The notes under the pieces are model-generated. The model had not been told where the DNA came from. It did no database searches and was given only the letters and a program-made list of their open reading frames with translations. Shown here piece after piece: positions 18,618 to 27,706 of a stretch of DNA of 64,000 nt. The stretch comes from Microbacterium oleivorans. Its GTDB lineage: Bacteria; Actinomycetota; Actinomycetes; Actinomycetales; Microbacteriaceae. Position 1 is the first letter of the stretch. Every line of letters begins with the position of its first letter. The translations under genes were made by a program, and so were the position numbers. The stretch spans positions 1-64,000 of the forward strand of contig NZ_JAMBOV010000003.1 of NCBI RefSeq assembly GCF_023715745.1. Reading direction: 5' to 3'.

Positions 18618-18646
18618 CGTCGCTGCGCGAGAGTGCGGCGTCCACC

Positions 18647-19951
18647 TCACTCGTACCGCAGCGACTCCACCGGATCGGCCCGCGCGGCACGGGCGGCGGG
18701 GAGTGTTCCCGCGAGGAACGCGATCGCCATGACCAGTACGATCACCGTGGCGATCGACACCGGATCGAAGGCGATGAGCGTCAGGCCGGGCAGGTCGGCG
18801 AGCAGTCCTCCGGCGAGCGCCGTGCTGATGGCGCTGCCGGCCGCCATCGCGATGATCGCTCCGACCGCACTGCCGAGAAAGCCCAGGAAGGCCGCCTCGA
18901 GGCTGAAGAGCGAGAACACGCGGCCCGAGCCCATGCCCATCGCTTTCATCAGGCCGATCTCCCGGGTGCGCTCCTGCACCGACATGTACAGGGTGTTCAC
19001 GATGCCGAACGCCGCCGCGAGCAGGGCGATGACGGCGAACGCGTTGAGCACGAGCACGATGCCGTCGATGATCGTCTTCACCGTTCCGAGCTGGTCGGCG
19101 ATCGTCGTGCCTGTGTAGCCCTCGTCCGCCAGGCGGTCCTTGAGCGCCGTGATCTCGGCATCCGTCGCCTCGGGGTCGAACCAGACCGTCGCCGACGCGT
19201 AGCGGTTGGCCTGCTCGGCAGTGAGCCCCGTGCTCTGCGCCGCGAACAGCGCGTCCTCGAACGCGGTGTTCACGAGCAGACCGCTGCCTGTCGGGCTCGC
19301 GATCGCCTCCTCGGCGACGCCTGTGACCGTCGCGTCGATCGTGTGCGGCGTGCGCTCGGCGTCCGTCACCGACACGGTGACCGTCTCGCCGATGGCGGCC
19401 TCGGCGTCGGCGAAACCGAGCGGCTCCACGTAGGTCACGGGGATCGTCACCTCGTACTCGGTCGCGTCCGGGTCCGGTTCCGCGCCGCTGGCGAGCACGA
19501 CGGTCTGGCCGGGGATCAGGCTGCCGACAGATGCCTCGTACTTCGTCCCGTCGCCGACCACGATGTAGTCGGGCGAGATCGTCCGCACCGGATCGACGCG
19601 CAGCACGCCGTCGACGTCTCCGATCGTGTCGATGTCGTCGGGCGTGAGGGCGGAGACGGTCGTCCCGGGGATGCCGCCGGACACCGTGTTCGGGTCGTAC
19701 TCCTGCGGGCCGTCCGAGGCCTGGCCGGGGAGGCCTCCTTCCGACTCGGCGTTCTTCGTCACCGTCATGGCGTCGGATGCGCCGACGCCCGACACGGTGT
19801 CGTCGATGTAGGCGTTTATCCCTGTCCCGAGGCCGCTCGTCAGCGTCAGGGTGAACGCGCCGACGAAGATCGCCAGGATGGTGAGGATCGTCCGGGTCTT
19901 GGAACGGAACGTGTTGGCGACCGCAGAGGTGACGATGTCCGTGGTCCTCAT
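18647..19951 (-). CDS. ABC transporter permease (MacB/FtsX family)
   Basis: A 434-aa permease with the MacB topology: one N-terminal membrane helix (about 18-40, TRTILTILAIFVGAF), a large extracytoplasmic domain (about 45-300), then three C-terminal helices within an FtsX domain (from about 305, including RTREIGLMKAMGMGS). The domain layout suggests mechanotransmission or export rather than uptake. It overlaps the ATPase gene by 4 bp and faces the two-component system across a shared intergenic region. The substrate is unknown. Confidence 0.88.
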   Translation of the reverse strand: MRTTDIVTSAVANTFRSKTRTILTILAIFVGAFTLTLTSGLGTGINAYIDDTVSGVGASDAMTVTKNAESEGGLPGQASDGPQEYDPNTVSGGIPGTTVSALTPDDIDTIGDVDGVLRVDPVRTISPDYIVVGDGTKYEASVGSLIPGQTVVLASGAEPDPDATEYEVTIPVTYVEPLGFADAEAAIGETVTVSVTDAERTPHTIDATVTGVAEEAIASPTGSGLLVNTAFEDALFAAQSTGLTAEQANRYASATVWFDPEATDAEITALKDRLADEGYTGTTIADQLGTVKTIIDGIVLVLNAFAVIALLAAAFGIVNTLYMSVQERTREIGLMKAMGMGSGRVFSLFSLEAAFLGFLGSAVGAIIAMAAGSAISTALAGGLLADLPGLTLIAFDPVSIATVIVLVMAIAFLAGTLPAARAARADPVESLRYE

Positions 19952-20649
19952 GCCGCCGCCTCCTGCGCCGAGTCCTCGATGATGAGCCCATCGCGGATGA
20001 CGATCCGGCGGTCGCAGCGGGCCGCGAGATCCTCGTCGTGGGTCACCACGATGAGCGTGATGCCGTGCTCGCGGTTGAGGGTGAAGAGGATGTCCTCGAC
20101 CACAGCTCCGGTCTGCGTGTCGAGGTTGCCGGTGGGCTCGTCCGCGAAGATCAGGCGCGGGTCGTTGACGAGGGCCCTGGCGATGACGACCCGCTGCTTC
20201 TGGCCACCGGACAGGTTCGCAGCCTTGTTGTGGGCCTTGTCGGCGAGATCGAGCTGCTCGAGCGCCGCCATGGCGCGACGCCGGCGCTCGCCGCGTCGGA
20301 CGCCGGCGATCTTCAGGGGCAGCATGACGTTGTCGAGGACGGTCGTGGTGCCGGTCAGGAAGAACTGCTGGAAGACGAAGCCGAAGGTCTGGTTCCGCGT
20401 CTTGTTCAGGCGGGATCCGCGGAGATGGGCGGTGTCGTCCCCGGCGAGGAGGATCGTGCCCGAATCCGCGGCGTCCAGCAGCGCCAGTAGGTGCATGAGA
20501 GTCGACTTGCCCGAGCCGCTCTTTCCGACGATCGCCACCGAATCGCCCTCATGGATACGGAAGGACACGCCCTTCAGCGCATCGAATCTGTTCGGCCCGC
20601 GGCCGTAGGACTTGCGGACGTCCCGGGCCTCGAGGATGGGGGTGTTCAT
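19948..20649 (-). CDS. ABC transporter ATP-binding protein (MacB/LolD type)
   Basis: A 233-aa ATPase. Walker A is GKSGSGKST, the ABC signature LSGGQKQRVVIARAL, Walker B LIFADEPTGNLD, and the switch His is in VVTHDEDLA. The ATG at 20649 is chosen because GGAGAT lies just upstream and MNTPILEARDV is a normal start; the frame extends about 20 codons further. It pairs with the MacB-like permease downstream. Confidence 0.93.
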   Translation of the reverse strand: MNTPILEARDVRKSYGRGPNRFDALKGVSFRIHEGDSVAIVGKSGSGKSTLMHLLALLDAADSGTILLAGDDTAHLRGSRLNKTRNQTFGFVFQQFFLTGTTTVLDNVMLPLKIAGVRRGERRRRAMAALEQLDLADKAHNKAANLSGGQKQRVVIARALVNDPRLIFADEPTGNLDTQTGAVVEDILFTLNREHGITLIVVTHDEDLAARCDRRIVIRDGLIIEDSAQEAAA

Positions 20650-20804
20650 GCGGAATCTCCGTTCGTGTGCGGTCTCCTCCACCCTCTGCGGCCCCAGCGG
20701 CGGACGCATCCCGCCGCCGGGTCGATCGCGTACCGCATCCGCGGTACCCGCCGCTAACGCGCCGAACGGATGCCGCGCGCGCCGAGCGCGGGCACACTTG
20801 TCAC

Positions 20805-21989
20805 GTGACCCTTCTGGATCTCCCCGGCGCCCCTGCGGATCCGCGCCCTCGCGTGCCGCGGTGGGTGCGGGAGACTCTCATCGCGGTCGTCATCGCAGGG
20901 CTCGCGTTCGCGCAGCCGCCGATTCCCGAGTTCCAGTCGTCCGGACCCGCCGCGACGGCGCTGATGATCGCGCCGATCGTCGTCCTGCCGTGGCGGCACC
21001 GGCGTCCCATCCCGGCCCTGGTCGTCGTCCTCGTCCTGTTCGGCGCGGTCTCCGTCGCGGGGACGCTGTCGATCGGCGTCGCGGTCGCGGTCGGCGTCGC
21101 GATGTTCCAGGTGTCCTATCGCTATCAGCGCTCGAAGGTGTTCCTCATCGGTGCGTGCGTCGCGGTGCTGATCATGGTCCTGGCATTGCCGGCGGCCGTG
21201 GCGGGCGTGATCGACCCCCGGATATTCCAGTTCGGGCTCATCGTCGCCTTCGCGACGGCGGCCGGCAGCGGCGCTCGCGCACGACACGCGTACATCACTG
21301 CGATCACCGATCGAGCAGAGCGAGCGGAGCGCACCCGCGAAGCCGAGGCGCGGCGCCGGGTGAGCGAGGAGCGCCTCCGCATAGCCCGCGACCTCCACGA
21401 CACCGTGGCGCACCAGATCGCGGTCATCAGCCTGCACGCGGGCGTCGCGTCGTCCGCGATCGACGCGCATCCCGAGAAGGCCAAGCAGTCCCTGGTCACC
21501 ATCCGCGAGGCGTCGCGGACAGTGCTCAGCGAGATCGGCGACCTGCTGTCGATGCTGCGATCCGAGGACGCTGATGACGCGACACCGGCGCCCCCGGCAG
21601 GGCTCGATCGGCTCGACGAGCTCGCGGCGCAGTTCGCGGCATCCGGTCTCGATGTCACCACCCGGATCGACGGAGACCCCGCCCGGGTGACCGGCGCGGT
21701 CGACCTCGTCGCCTATCGCCTCGCGCAGGAGGGGCTCACCAACGCGCACAAGCACGGTGCGGGAAACCGCGCGCACGTTCTCGTCGAGGTCGGGGAGGAC
21801 GCCCTCGTCGTCACCGTCACCAACCCGAGGCACGAGTCGTCGGCGCAGGACGGGATCGGCGGATCCGGACTCGGACTGGTCGGGTTGCGGGAACGGGTCG
21901 CCGCGGTTCGCGGATCGGTGTCGGCGGGGCCGGTACCGGGCGGCTGGCGGCTCAGCGCGCGATTGCCGCTCCTGAAGGAGGACGCATGA
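20805..21989 (+). CDS. NarL-type sensor histidine kinase
   Basis: A 394-aa kinase. About four or five membrane helices occupy residues 15-160 with almost no extracytoplasmic loops, so it may sense within the membrane. HisKA_3 follows with the phospho-acceptor His198 (RDLHDTVAHQ), then a HATPase_c domain with GSGLGLVGLRERV. The GTG at 20805 is selected because it lies 6 nt after a CACACT hexamer and gives a sensible N-terminus; upstream codons are low complexity. It overlaps its response regulator by 4 bp. Confidence 0.9.
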   Translation: MTLLDLPGAPADPRPRVPRWVRETLIAVVIAGLAFAQPPIPEFQSSGPAATALMIAPIVVLPWRHRRPIPALVVVLVLFGAVSVAGTLSIGVAVAVGVAMFQVSYRYQRSKVFLIGACVAVLIMVLALPAAVAGVIDPRIFQFGLIVAFATAAGSGARARHAYITAITDRAERAERTREAEARRRVSEERLRIARDLHDTVAHQIAVISLHAGVASSAIDAHPEKAKQSLVTIREASRTVLSEIGDLLSMLRSEDADDATPAPPAGLDRLDELAAQFAASGLDVTTRIDGDPARVTGAVDLVAYRLAQEGLTNAHKHGAGNRAHVLVEVGEDALVVTVTNPRHESSAQDGIGGSGLGLVGLRERVAAVRGSVSAGPVPGGWRLSARLPLLKEDA

Positions 21990-22648
21990 CGACCGTGCTC
22001 GTCGTCGACGACCAGCCCCTCGTCCGTCAAGCGGTCACGGACATCCTGGCGGCAGCGGACGACATCGAGGTGATCGGCTCCGCCGCCGACGGGCGGGAAG
22101 CGCTCCGCGCCGCGACCCGGGATCGTCCCGACGTCGTCGTCATGGACATCCGGATGCCGGTGCTCGACGGGATCGCGGCGACCGCGGCGATCTGCGCCGT
22201 TGCGGAGCTGTCGGCCACCCGAGTGCTCATCCTCACGACCTTCGAAGAGGACGAGTACCTCGTCGCCGCGCTTCGCGCCGGGGCCAGCGGTTTCGTCGGG
22301 AAGGGCGCGGAGCCGCAGGAGATCGTCCGCGCCGTCCGCGCCGTCCATGCCGGCGACGCGCTCCTGTCGCCGGTCGCGACGCGGGCGTTGATCGACCGGT
22401 TCGTCGCGACCCCGCAGCTGAAGCTGACGCCCTCGGTGAGCCTCGAGCAGCTCACCGAACGCGAGCGCGAGGTGCTGTTGATGGTGGCGCGCGGCCGGTC
22501 GAACCAGGAGATCGCCGCCGACCTCTTCATCTCGCCGCACACGGCCAAGACTCATGTGAACCGCATCATGGCCAAGGTTCACGCGCACGACCGGGCGCAG
22601 CTCGTCATCCTCGCCTACGAATCGGGACTCCTCACCGCGGGATCGTGA
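21986..22648 (+). CDS. LuxR/NarL-family response regulator
   Basis: A 220-aa regulator. The receiver domain has VVDDQ acidic residues, phospho-acceptor Asp54 (VVVMDIRMP), and the Thr/Lys switch LTTF and GKGA. The C-terminal LuxR-type HTH runs about 150-210 (LTEREREVLLMVARG, SNQEIAADLFIS). It is coupled to the histidine kinase. Being divergent from the ABC genes at 18647-20649, it is a candidate regulator of that exporter. Confidence 0.93.
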   Translation: MTTVLVVDDQPLVRQAVTDILAAADDIEVIGSAADGREALRAATRDRPDVVVMDIRMPVLDGIAATAAICAVAELSATRVLILTTFEEDEYLVAALRAGASGFVGKGAEPQEIVRAVRAVHAGDALLSPVATRALIDRFVATPQLKLTPSVSLEQLTEREREVLLMVARGRSNQEIAADLFISPHTAKTHVNRIMAKVHAHDRAQLVILAYESGLLTAGS

Positions 22649-22671
22649 GTCGTCTCGCCTTGCGTCCCGCC

Positions 22672-23073
22672 TCAGCCCACCGGCCGGACCTGCGACATGA
22701 GTGCCAGTGGCCGGCCCTCCGGATCCGCGAAGAACACCATCCACTCCTCGAGCCCGTCTTCGTGCCGGTGGATCAGGTGCGGCTCGTCCGTGAAGGCGAC
22801 CCCGCGCGTCGTCAGCGCACGATGTGTGTCGCGGATGTCGTCGACGCGGAAGTAGAGGACCGATTCGCCCGACGGTCCCGCCCCCTCATCCGTCGCCGTC
22901 AGGAAGAGACGGATGCCGCCGGCGTCGAAGAACGCCAGATCACCGTAGGTGTAGAGGTGCGGCAGGCCGAGGACGTCGCGGTACCATCTGACCGCCGTCT
23001 CGATGTCAGTCACCCGACGCGAGATCTGGCCGAGGGGGCCGACCGCTCCGGGGGTGGGAGAGCTCTCCGTCAT
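22672..23073 (-). CDS. VOC-superfamily (glyoxalase-like) protein
   Basis: A 133-aa protein with the paired beta-alpha-beta-beta-beta pattern of vicinal-oxygen-chelate folds. ISRRVTDIETAVRWYRDVLGLP opens the first module and RVDDIRDTHRALTTRGVAF the second; EEWMVFFADPEGRPLALM holds the late metal-site glutamate/aspartate region. Family members are dioxygenases, isomerases or resistance proteins; the substrate is not deducible. The start MTESS is chosen over an upstream in-frame candidate. Minus-strand GAGGAT lies 6 nt upstream. Confidence 0.8.
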   Translation of the reverse strand: MTESSPTPGAVGPLGQISRRVTDIETAVRWYRDVLGLPHLYTYGDLAFFDAGGIRLFLTATDEGAGPSGESVLYFRVDDIRDTHRALTTRGVAFTDEPHLIHRHEDGLEEWMVFFADPEGRPLALMSQVRPVG

Positions 23074-23147
23074 GGCCACATCCTCGCGCTGTCGCCGGCG
23101 CGGATGCAATGCCCTCCCTCACGCCACCCCGCGGGGACGACGACCTC

Positions 23148-23153
23148 TAGGCT
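23148..23153 (+). promoter_or_regulatory. -10 hexamer TAGGCT, leaderless start of MFS gene
   Basis: TAGGCT is followed by exactly 6 nt and then the GTG at 23160. No Shine-Dalgarno precedes the start. Confidence 0.55.
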
Positions 23154-23159
23154 CTTCCG

Positions 23160-24413
23160 GTGGGCATCGGTGAGTGGGTCGCGCCGCGGCGGCTGGGGCG
23201 GGACTTCCGCTGGCTGCTCGCGTCGTCGTGGACGAGCAACGTCGGCGACGGCATCGCGCTCGCTGCAGCACCCCTTCTGATCGCGTCGATGACGGACTCG
23301 CCCATCCTGGTCGCGGCCGGGGCGGTCCTGCAGTTCCTCCCGTGGCTGCTCTTCGGGTTGCATGCGGGCGCGATCGCCGACCGGCTCGACCGGCGGCTGC
23401 TGATCATGATCGCCAACGGCGTGCGGGCGCTCGTCCTCGTGGCGCTGTGCGGCTTCCTCCTGACGGGTGTCGCGAGCATCTGGCTCGTATTGACCGTCGC
23501 GTTCCTCTACGGGTGCGCGGAGGTGTTCGTCGACACCACCAGCAGCACCCTCCTGCCGATGATGGTCCGGAAGTCGGACCTCGGCGTCGGGAACGCCCGC
23601 CTGCAGGCGGGCTTCCTGGTGGCGAACCAGTTCGGCGGCCCACCGCTCGGTGCGTTCCTCTTCGCGGTGGGGTCCTTCTGGCCGTTCGCCGTCCAGGCGG
23701 TGTGCGTCGCGCTCGCCGTCGTCCTCATCTCGCGGATCACCGCGACACCGGCGCCGAAGACGGCGACCGATTCTCCGCGGACACCCGTCCACACCGACAT
23801 CGCCGTCGGCATCCGCTGGCTGTGGCGCAACCCGCCCGTGCGGACCCTCGTCCTCATCATCCTCACTTTCAACGTCACCTGGGCGGCGCCGTGGGGCGTC
23901 CTCGTCCTCTACGCCACGGATCACCTCGGCATGGGTCCCGTCGGGTACGGTGCGCTCACGACGGCGTCCGCCGTGGGCGGACTGCTCGCCACGTTCTCGT
24001 TCGGGTGGCTCGAGAGACGGTTCTCCTTCGCGACCCTCATGCGCGTCTGCCTCAGCGCCGAGGTGGCGATGCATCTCGCCTTCGCGCTGACGACGTCGGG
24101 TGCGGTCGCCTTCGTCATCATGATCGCCTTCGGCGCTTATGCCTTCGTGTGGGGCACGATCTCCACCACCGTCCGACAGCGTCTCGTCCCGCACGAACTC
24201 CAGGGTCGGATCGCATCAGTGAACATGGTGGGCGTCTTCGGCGGGCTCGTGATCGGCCAAGCGCTCGGCGGCGTCATCGCCCAGATCGGGGGACTGACCG
24301 CCCCATGGTGGTTCGCGTTCGTGGGGGCCGCGGTCACCCTGGCGCTCGTGTGGCGACCGATCAGTCACATCGCGGCAGCGCGGATCGACGACGAGACGGA
24401 TGCCGCGGGCTAA
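23160..24413 (+). CDS. MFS transporter (EntS-like)
   Basis: A 417-aa major facilitator with about 12 membrane helices. The intracellular loop GAIADRLDRRLLIMIANG after helix 2 is the MFS motif A equivalent, and NARLQAGFLVANQFGGPPLG follows helix 4. Overall it looks like the MFS_3/EntS exporter group. No ligand can be inferred, and neighbours are unrelated genes. Confidence 0.87.
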   Translation: MGIGEWVAPRRLGRDFRWLLASSWTSNVGDGIALAAAPLLIASMTDSPILVAAGAVLQFLPWLLFGLHAGAIADRLDRRLLIMIANGVRALVLVALCGFLLTGVASIWLVLTVAFLYGCAEVFVDTTSSTLLPMMVRKSDLGVGNARLQAGFLVANQFGGPPLGAFLFAVGSFWPFAVQAVCVALAVVLISRITATPAPKTATDSPRTPVHTDIAVGIRWLWRNPPVRTLVLIILTFNVTWAAPWGVLVLYATDHLGMGPVGYGALTTASAVGGLLATFSFGWLERRFSFATLMRVCLSAEVAMHLAFALTTSGAVAFVIMIAFGAYAFVWGTISTTVRQRLVPHELQGRIASVNMVGVFGGLVIGQALGGVIAQIGGLTAPWWFAFVGAAVTLALVWRPISHIAAARIDDETDAAG

Positions 24414-24443
24414 GCGATCGCGTGGCCCGCGGCATCCGGGCGA

Positions 24444-25466
24444 TCAGAGGTCGGCGACGCGGATGAGGACCTTGCCGACGGTCGCCGCCTCGACGGCGTC
24501 GTGGGCGGCCGCGGTCTGCTCGAGCGGGAACCATGTCAACGGCAGGCCGTGCTCCTCGCCCACCGGCAGCGCACCGTCCTCGAGTGCACGCGTGATGTCG
24601 GCGACCGCAGCGTCCAGAGCGGGCTCCACGACGGTGTAGAGGAGGACGCCCTGCACCCGGATGTTCTTCGCGAACGTCGGGCGGATGGGCATGCTGAAGG
24701 TGTCGCCGTTGTCATCGGCGTAGAACGCGATGACGGCGTGGCCGGCCGCGACCTCTGCGTCGAGGGCGGCGTTGGTGGCCAGCGACACCTCGACGATCTG
24801 ATCCACGCCGTCGGGGGCGACCTCCCGCACCTTGGCCGCGACGTCGCCCTGCGTGTAGTCGATGGTGTGGTGCGCGCCGGCGGCGCGGGCGAGCTCCGCC
24901 TTGGCGTCCGAGCTCACGGTCGTGATCACCGTGGCGCCGGCCCATCGGGCGAGTTGGATCGCGGCGTGGCCGACGGCGCCGGCACCACCCGCGACGAGCA
25001 CGGTGCGCCCGACGAGAGCGCCCGGCGCCAGACGCGCAGGCCCGTCCTGGTGCACGGTGAGCGCGCGGTGTGCGGTGACGGCGGGAACGCCGAGGCTGGC
25101 CGCGGTCGCGAAGTCGACGCCGTCGGGTAGGCGGATGGCGCGGGATGCCGGCACCACCGTGTACTCCTGAGCGGTCCCCGTCGGGCGCTGGTGCTGCGCG
25201 AGATGCACCCATACCCTGTCGCCGACGGCCAGGTCGTCGACCCCGTCGCCGAGGGCGTCGACGATGCCGGCTCCGTCCTGGTTCGGGACCGTCTCGGCGA
25301 AGGATCCGCGCGTCGTACCGCCGGACCGGGACTTCCAGTCGGTCGGGTTCACGCCCGAGACGGCGATGCGCACACGCACCTCGCCGGGGCCGGGGGTCGC
25401 GACCTCACGGTCGACGAGGGACAGGACGTCGGATGCGCCCGGGGAGCTGTAGACGATCGCCTTCAT
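24444..25466 (-). CDS. Zinc-independent NADPH:quinone oxidoreductase (MDR family)
   Basis: A 340-aa medium-chain reductase. The N-terminal GroES-like domain contains VSGVNPTDWKSRSG; the nucleotide-binding domain has VAGGAGAVGHAAIQLARWAG. The structural zinc cysteines are absent, as in zeta-crystallin-like quinone reductases. The frame runs open for several kb upstream, but protein similarity begins at MKAIVYSSPGASDVL, so 25466 is the start. GGAGGAGG lies about 14 nt before it. Confidence 0.9.
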   Translation of the reverse strand: MKAIVYSSPGASDVLSLVDREVATPGPGEVRVRIAVSGVNPTDWKSRSGGTTRGSFAETVPNQDGAGIVDALGDGVDDLAVGDRVWVHLAQHQRPTGTAQEYTVVPASRAIRLPDGVDFATAASLGVPAVTAHRALTVHQDGPARLAPGALVGRTVLVAGGAGAVGHAAIQLARWAGATVITTVSSDAKAELARAAGAHHTIDYTQGDVAAKVREVAPDGVDQIVEVSLATNAALDAEVAAGHAVIAFYADDNGDTFSMPIRPTFAKNIRVQGVLLYTVVEPALDAAVADITRALEDGALPVGEEHGLPLTWFPLEQTAAAHDAVEAATVGKVLIRVADL

Positions 25467-25583
25467 ACCGAGCCCAACCGCCTCCTCCGGCTGAGCATTC
25501 CGGACCGGGGGATTGCCAGGCGGGATGTGACAGAGTCGGGGGAGCGGTATGAGCTTCGTGCCGCGTGCAGGAAAGGGGGCCTC

Positions 25584-25997
25584 GTGCCCACCTGGCTCGA
25601 ACACCTCTGCCATTCGCTCATCGGCCGGACGCGATCGCACGACGATCTTCCCGACCTCCGAGTGCTCTCCACATCCCGCGAGGATGTCGCTCGCACCTAC
25701 TATGTCGTCGACGACCCGGAACGCCGGTCCCGCGACGACCGGCTCTACGTCCTCCGCGTCGGACGCGGACACGGCAGCCGCGCCCACGACGTCGCCGTCC
25801 ATTCCCATGGCCGCGTCATCGGCTTCCTCTCGAAGGGCTCGGCAGCGATGCTCGCCGAACCGCTCGCCCGCCTCGGCGGCGCGGCAATCGTCAACGGTGC
25901 CGGGCCTCGCCCGGGCACGACCAGGCTGCGGGTCGATCTTCCGACGGCCGAGGCGATGCGATCCTTCGCGTCGCGCAGCGGACGCTCCGCCCGCTGA
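25584..25997 (+). CDS. Small HIRAN-like domain protein
   Basis: A 137-aa protein that I do not firmly recognise. Residues about 50-130 read like a HIRAN fold: a VLRVGRGHGSRAHDVAVHS strand pair, then GRVIGFLSKGSAAMLAEPL, LARLGGAAIVNGAG and TTRLRVDLPT. HIRAN domains bind free 3' ends or altered DNA in HLTF/Rad5, and stand-alone bacterial versions exist. No catalytic domain is attached. GTG 25584 follows AAAGGGGG. Neighbours (quinone reductase, antiporter) do not help. The frame has consistent third-position GC and is probably real. Confidence 0.6.
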   Translation: MPTWLEHLCHSLIGRTRSHDDLPDLRVLSTSREDVARTYYVVDDPERRSRDDRLYVLRVGRGHGSRAHDVAVHSHGRVIGFLSKGSAAMLAEPLARLGGAAIVNGAGPRPGTTRLRVDLPTAEAMRSFASRSGRSAR

Positions 25998-26021
25998 TCG
26001 CCGCCACCGGGCTGCCTCTGA

Positions 26022-26027
26022 GAGGCT
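26022..26027 (+). promoter_or_regulatory. -10 hexamer GAGGCT, leaderless start of antiporter
   Basis: GAGGCT plus 6 nt precedes the GTG at 26034. The same hexamer and spacing occur before the Nudix-NYN gene (16199-16204, start 16211). Confidence 0.4.
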
Positions 26028-26033
26028 TTCGGT

Positions 26034-27701
26034 GTGATCGAGACGCTTGTCGGCCTGGTGGTCGCTCTCCTCGTGGTCGCGCTGACCACTGTCGTCGGCC
26101 GCTGGGCGGGCATCGCCGCGCCGATCCTGATGGTCGCCGTCGGTGTCGGCGGCAGCTTCCTCCCCATGTTCGACGACTTCGTCCTCGACCCGGAGTGGAT
26201 CCTTCTCGGCATCCTCCCGCCGCTGCTCTACTCCGCAGCGGTCTCGATGCCGGCGATGCACTTCCGGCGCGAGTTCGGCGCGATCGCCGGACTCTCGGTC
26301 TTCCTCGTCATCGGCACCGCGCTCGTGCTCGGCCTGTTCTTCATGCTCGTGATCCCGGATCTGGGGTTTGCCTGGGGCGTCGCGCTCGGCGCGATCGTGA
26401 GCCCGACAGACGCCGTCGCGACGGCGATCATCAAACGCACGCCCGTGTCCAAGCGGGTGATCGCGATCCTGGAGGGCGAGAGTCTGCTCAACGACGCCAC
26501 CGCGCTCGTGCTGCTGCGCACCGCCGTCGCCGCCGCGGCGGCATCCTTCTCCTTCTGGGGCGCGGTGGGGACCTTCGCCTACTCGGTCATCGTCGCCGTC
26601 CTCATCGGCGCCGCACTCGGGTGGCTGAACCTGACGGTCCGTCGGCGGGCCACCGATCCGACGGTCAACACCGTGCTCTCGTTCACGGTGCCGTTCCTCG
26701 CGGCGATCCCTGCGGAGCTGCTCGGTGCCTCGGGTCTCGTCGCCGCCGTCGTCGCGGGCATCATCACGGGGGTCGGCGGTCCTCGCGTGTTCTCGGCGCG
26801 CAATCGGCTCTCGGACGCGCAGAACTGGCGGACGGTCGAGCTGATCCTCGAGGGGTTCGTCTTCCTGTTCATGGGGCTGCAGCTGACCTCGATCCTCTCG
26901 GACGTCGAGAGGGCGCATGAGGGCATCGCCCCCGCCCTGTTGATCGCCGCCGGAGCCTGGCTCCTGACGGTGGTCGCGCGCGCGGCGTACGTCGCGCCGC
27001 TGCTCGCGCTGCTCTCGATGAGCGCCCGCCGCATGCGCCGTCTGCAACCGCGGCTCGAGACGATCGCGCAACGCCTCGAGAGTGAGGAGGGCGAGGCGCA
27101 GCTCGTCGACGCGTTCGCCCGCCGTGGGCGTCGGGTCTCGCGGGGCACCGTCCGCAGATTCGGACCGCGCGTGACCCGGGGCCTCGCCGACATCCGCTAC
27201 TTCCAGGAGGCGCCGCTCGGCTGGCGGGAGGGCGCGCTCGTGGTCTGGGCGGGTATGCGCGGAGCGATCACCCTGGCTGCGGCGCAGACGCTTCCCGAGG
27301 ACACCCCGCTGCGGTCCGTCCTCATCCTCATCGCCTTCGCCGTCGCCGTCGTCTCCCTCGTCGGACAGGGCGCGTCGGTCGCACCGCTCGTGGCTGCGCT
27401 CACGCCGGCCGCGTCCGCGGACGAGACGCGCGAGCGCGAAGGGGAGGAGCGTCGGCACATCCTCGAGCTTCTGCGTGAGAGCGCGGCCTCCGTCCCCGCG
27501 CCCGAGCGTCCCGCGGATGCCGATCGGGCGCGCATCTTCGAGATCGAGAGCGCGCATCGCCTCGCGGTCATCGACGCGCAGCGACGCGCTCTCCTCGATG
27601 CGCGCGACACGGGGACCTTCGACGCCGACGTGCTCGCGCACGAACTCGCCGTGGTCGACGCCGCGCAGATCGCGATCGAACTGCGCACCGGTCGCATCTG
27701 A
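26034..27701 (+). CDS. Cation/proton antiporter, CPA1 (NhaP) family
   Basis: A 555-aa antiporter. About 12 membrane helices cover residues 1-430, and a cytoplasmic tail rich in Arg/Glu helices covers the rest. Transport-site motifs SPTDAVATAIIKR and LEGESLLNDATALVL are present, as in CPA1 Na+/H+ exchangers. The loop around residues 325-400 is long and charged. The tail ends only 5 bp from the convergent PLP-enzyme gene, leaving no room for a terminator. Confidence 0.93.
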   Translation: MIETLVGLVVALLVVALTTVVGRWAGIAAPILMVAVGVGGSFLPMFDDFVLDPEWILLGILPPLLYSAAVSMPAMHFRREFGAIAGLSVFLVIGTALVLGLFFMLVIPDLGFAWGVALGAIVSPTDAVATAIIKRTPVSKRVIAILEGESLLNDATALVLLRTAVAAAAASFSFWGAVGTFAYSVIVAVLIGAALGWLNLTVRRRATDPTVNTVLSFTVPFLAAIPAELLGASGLVAAVVAGIITGVGGPRVFSARNRLSDAQNWRTVELILEGFVFLFMGLQLTSILSDVERAHEGIAPALLIAAGAWLLTVVARAAYVAPLLALLSMSARRMRRLQPRLETIAQRLESEEGEAQLVDAFARRGRRVSRGTVRRFGPRVTRGLADIRYFQEAPLGWREGALVVWAGMRGAITLAAAQTLPEDTPLRSVLILIAFAVAVVSLVGQGASVAPLVAALTPAASADETREREGEERRHILELLRESAASVPAPERPADADRARIFEIESAHRLAVIDAQRRALLDARDTGTFDADVLAHELAVVDAAQIAIELRTGRI

Positions 27702-27706
27702 CGCCG

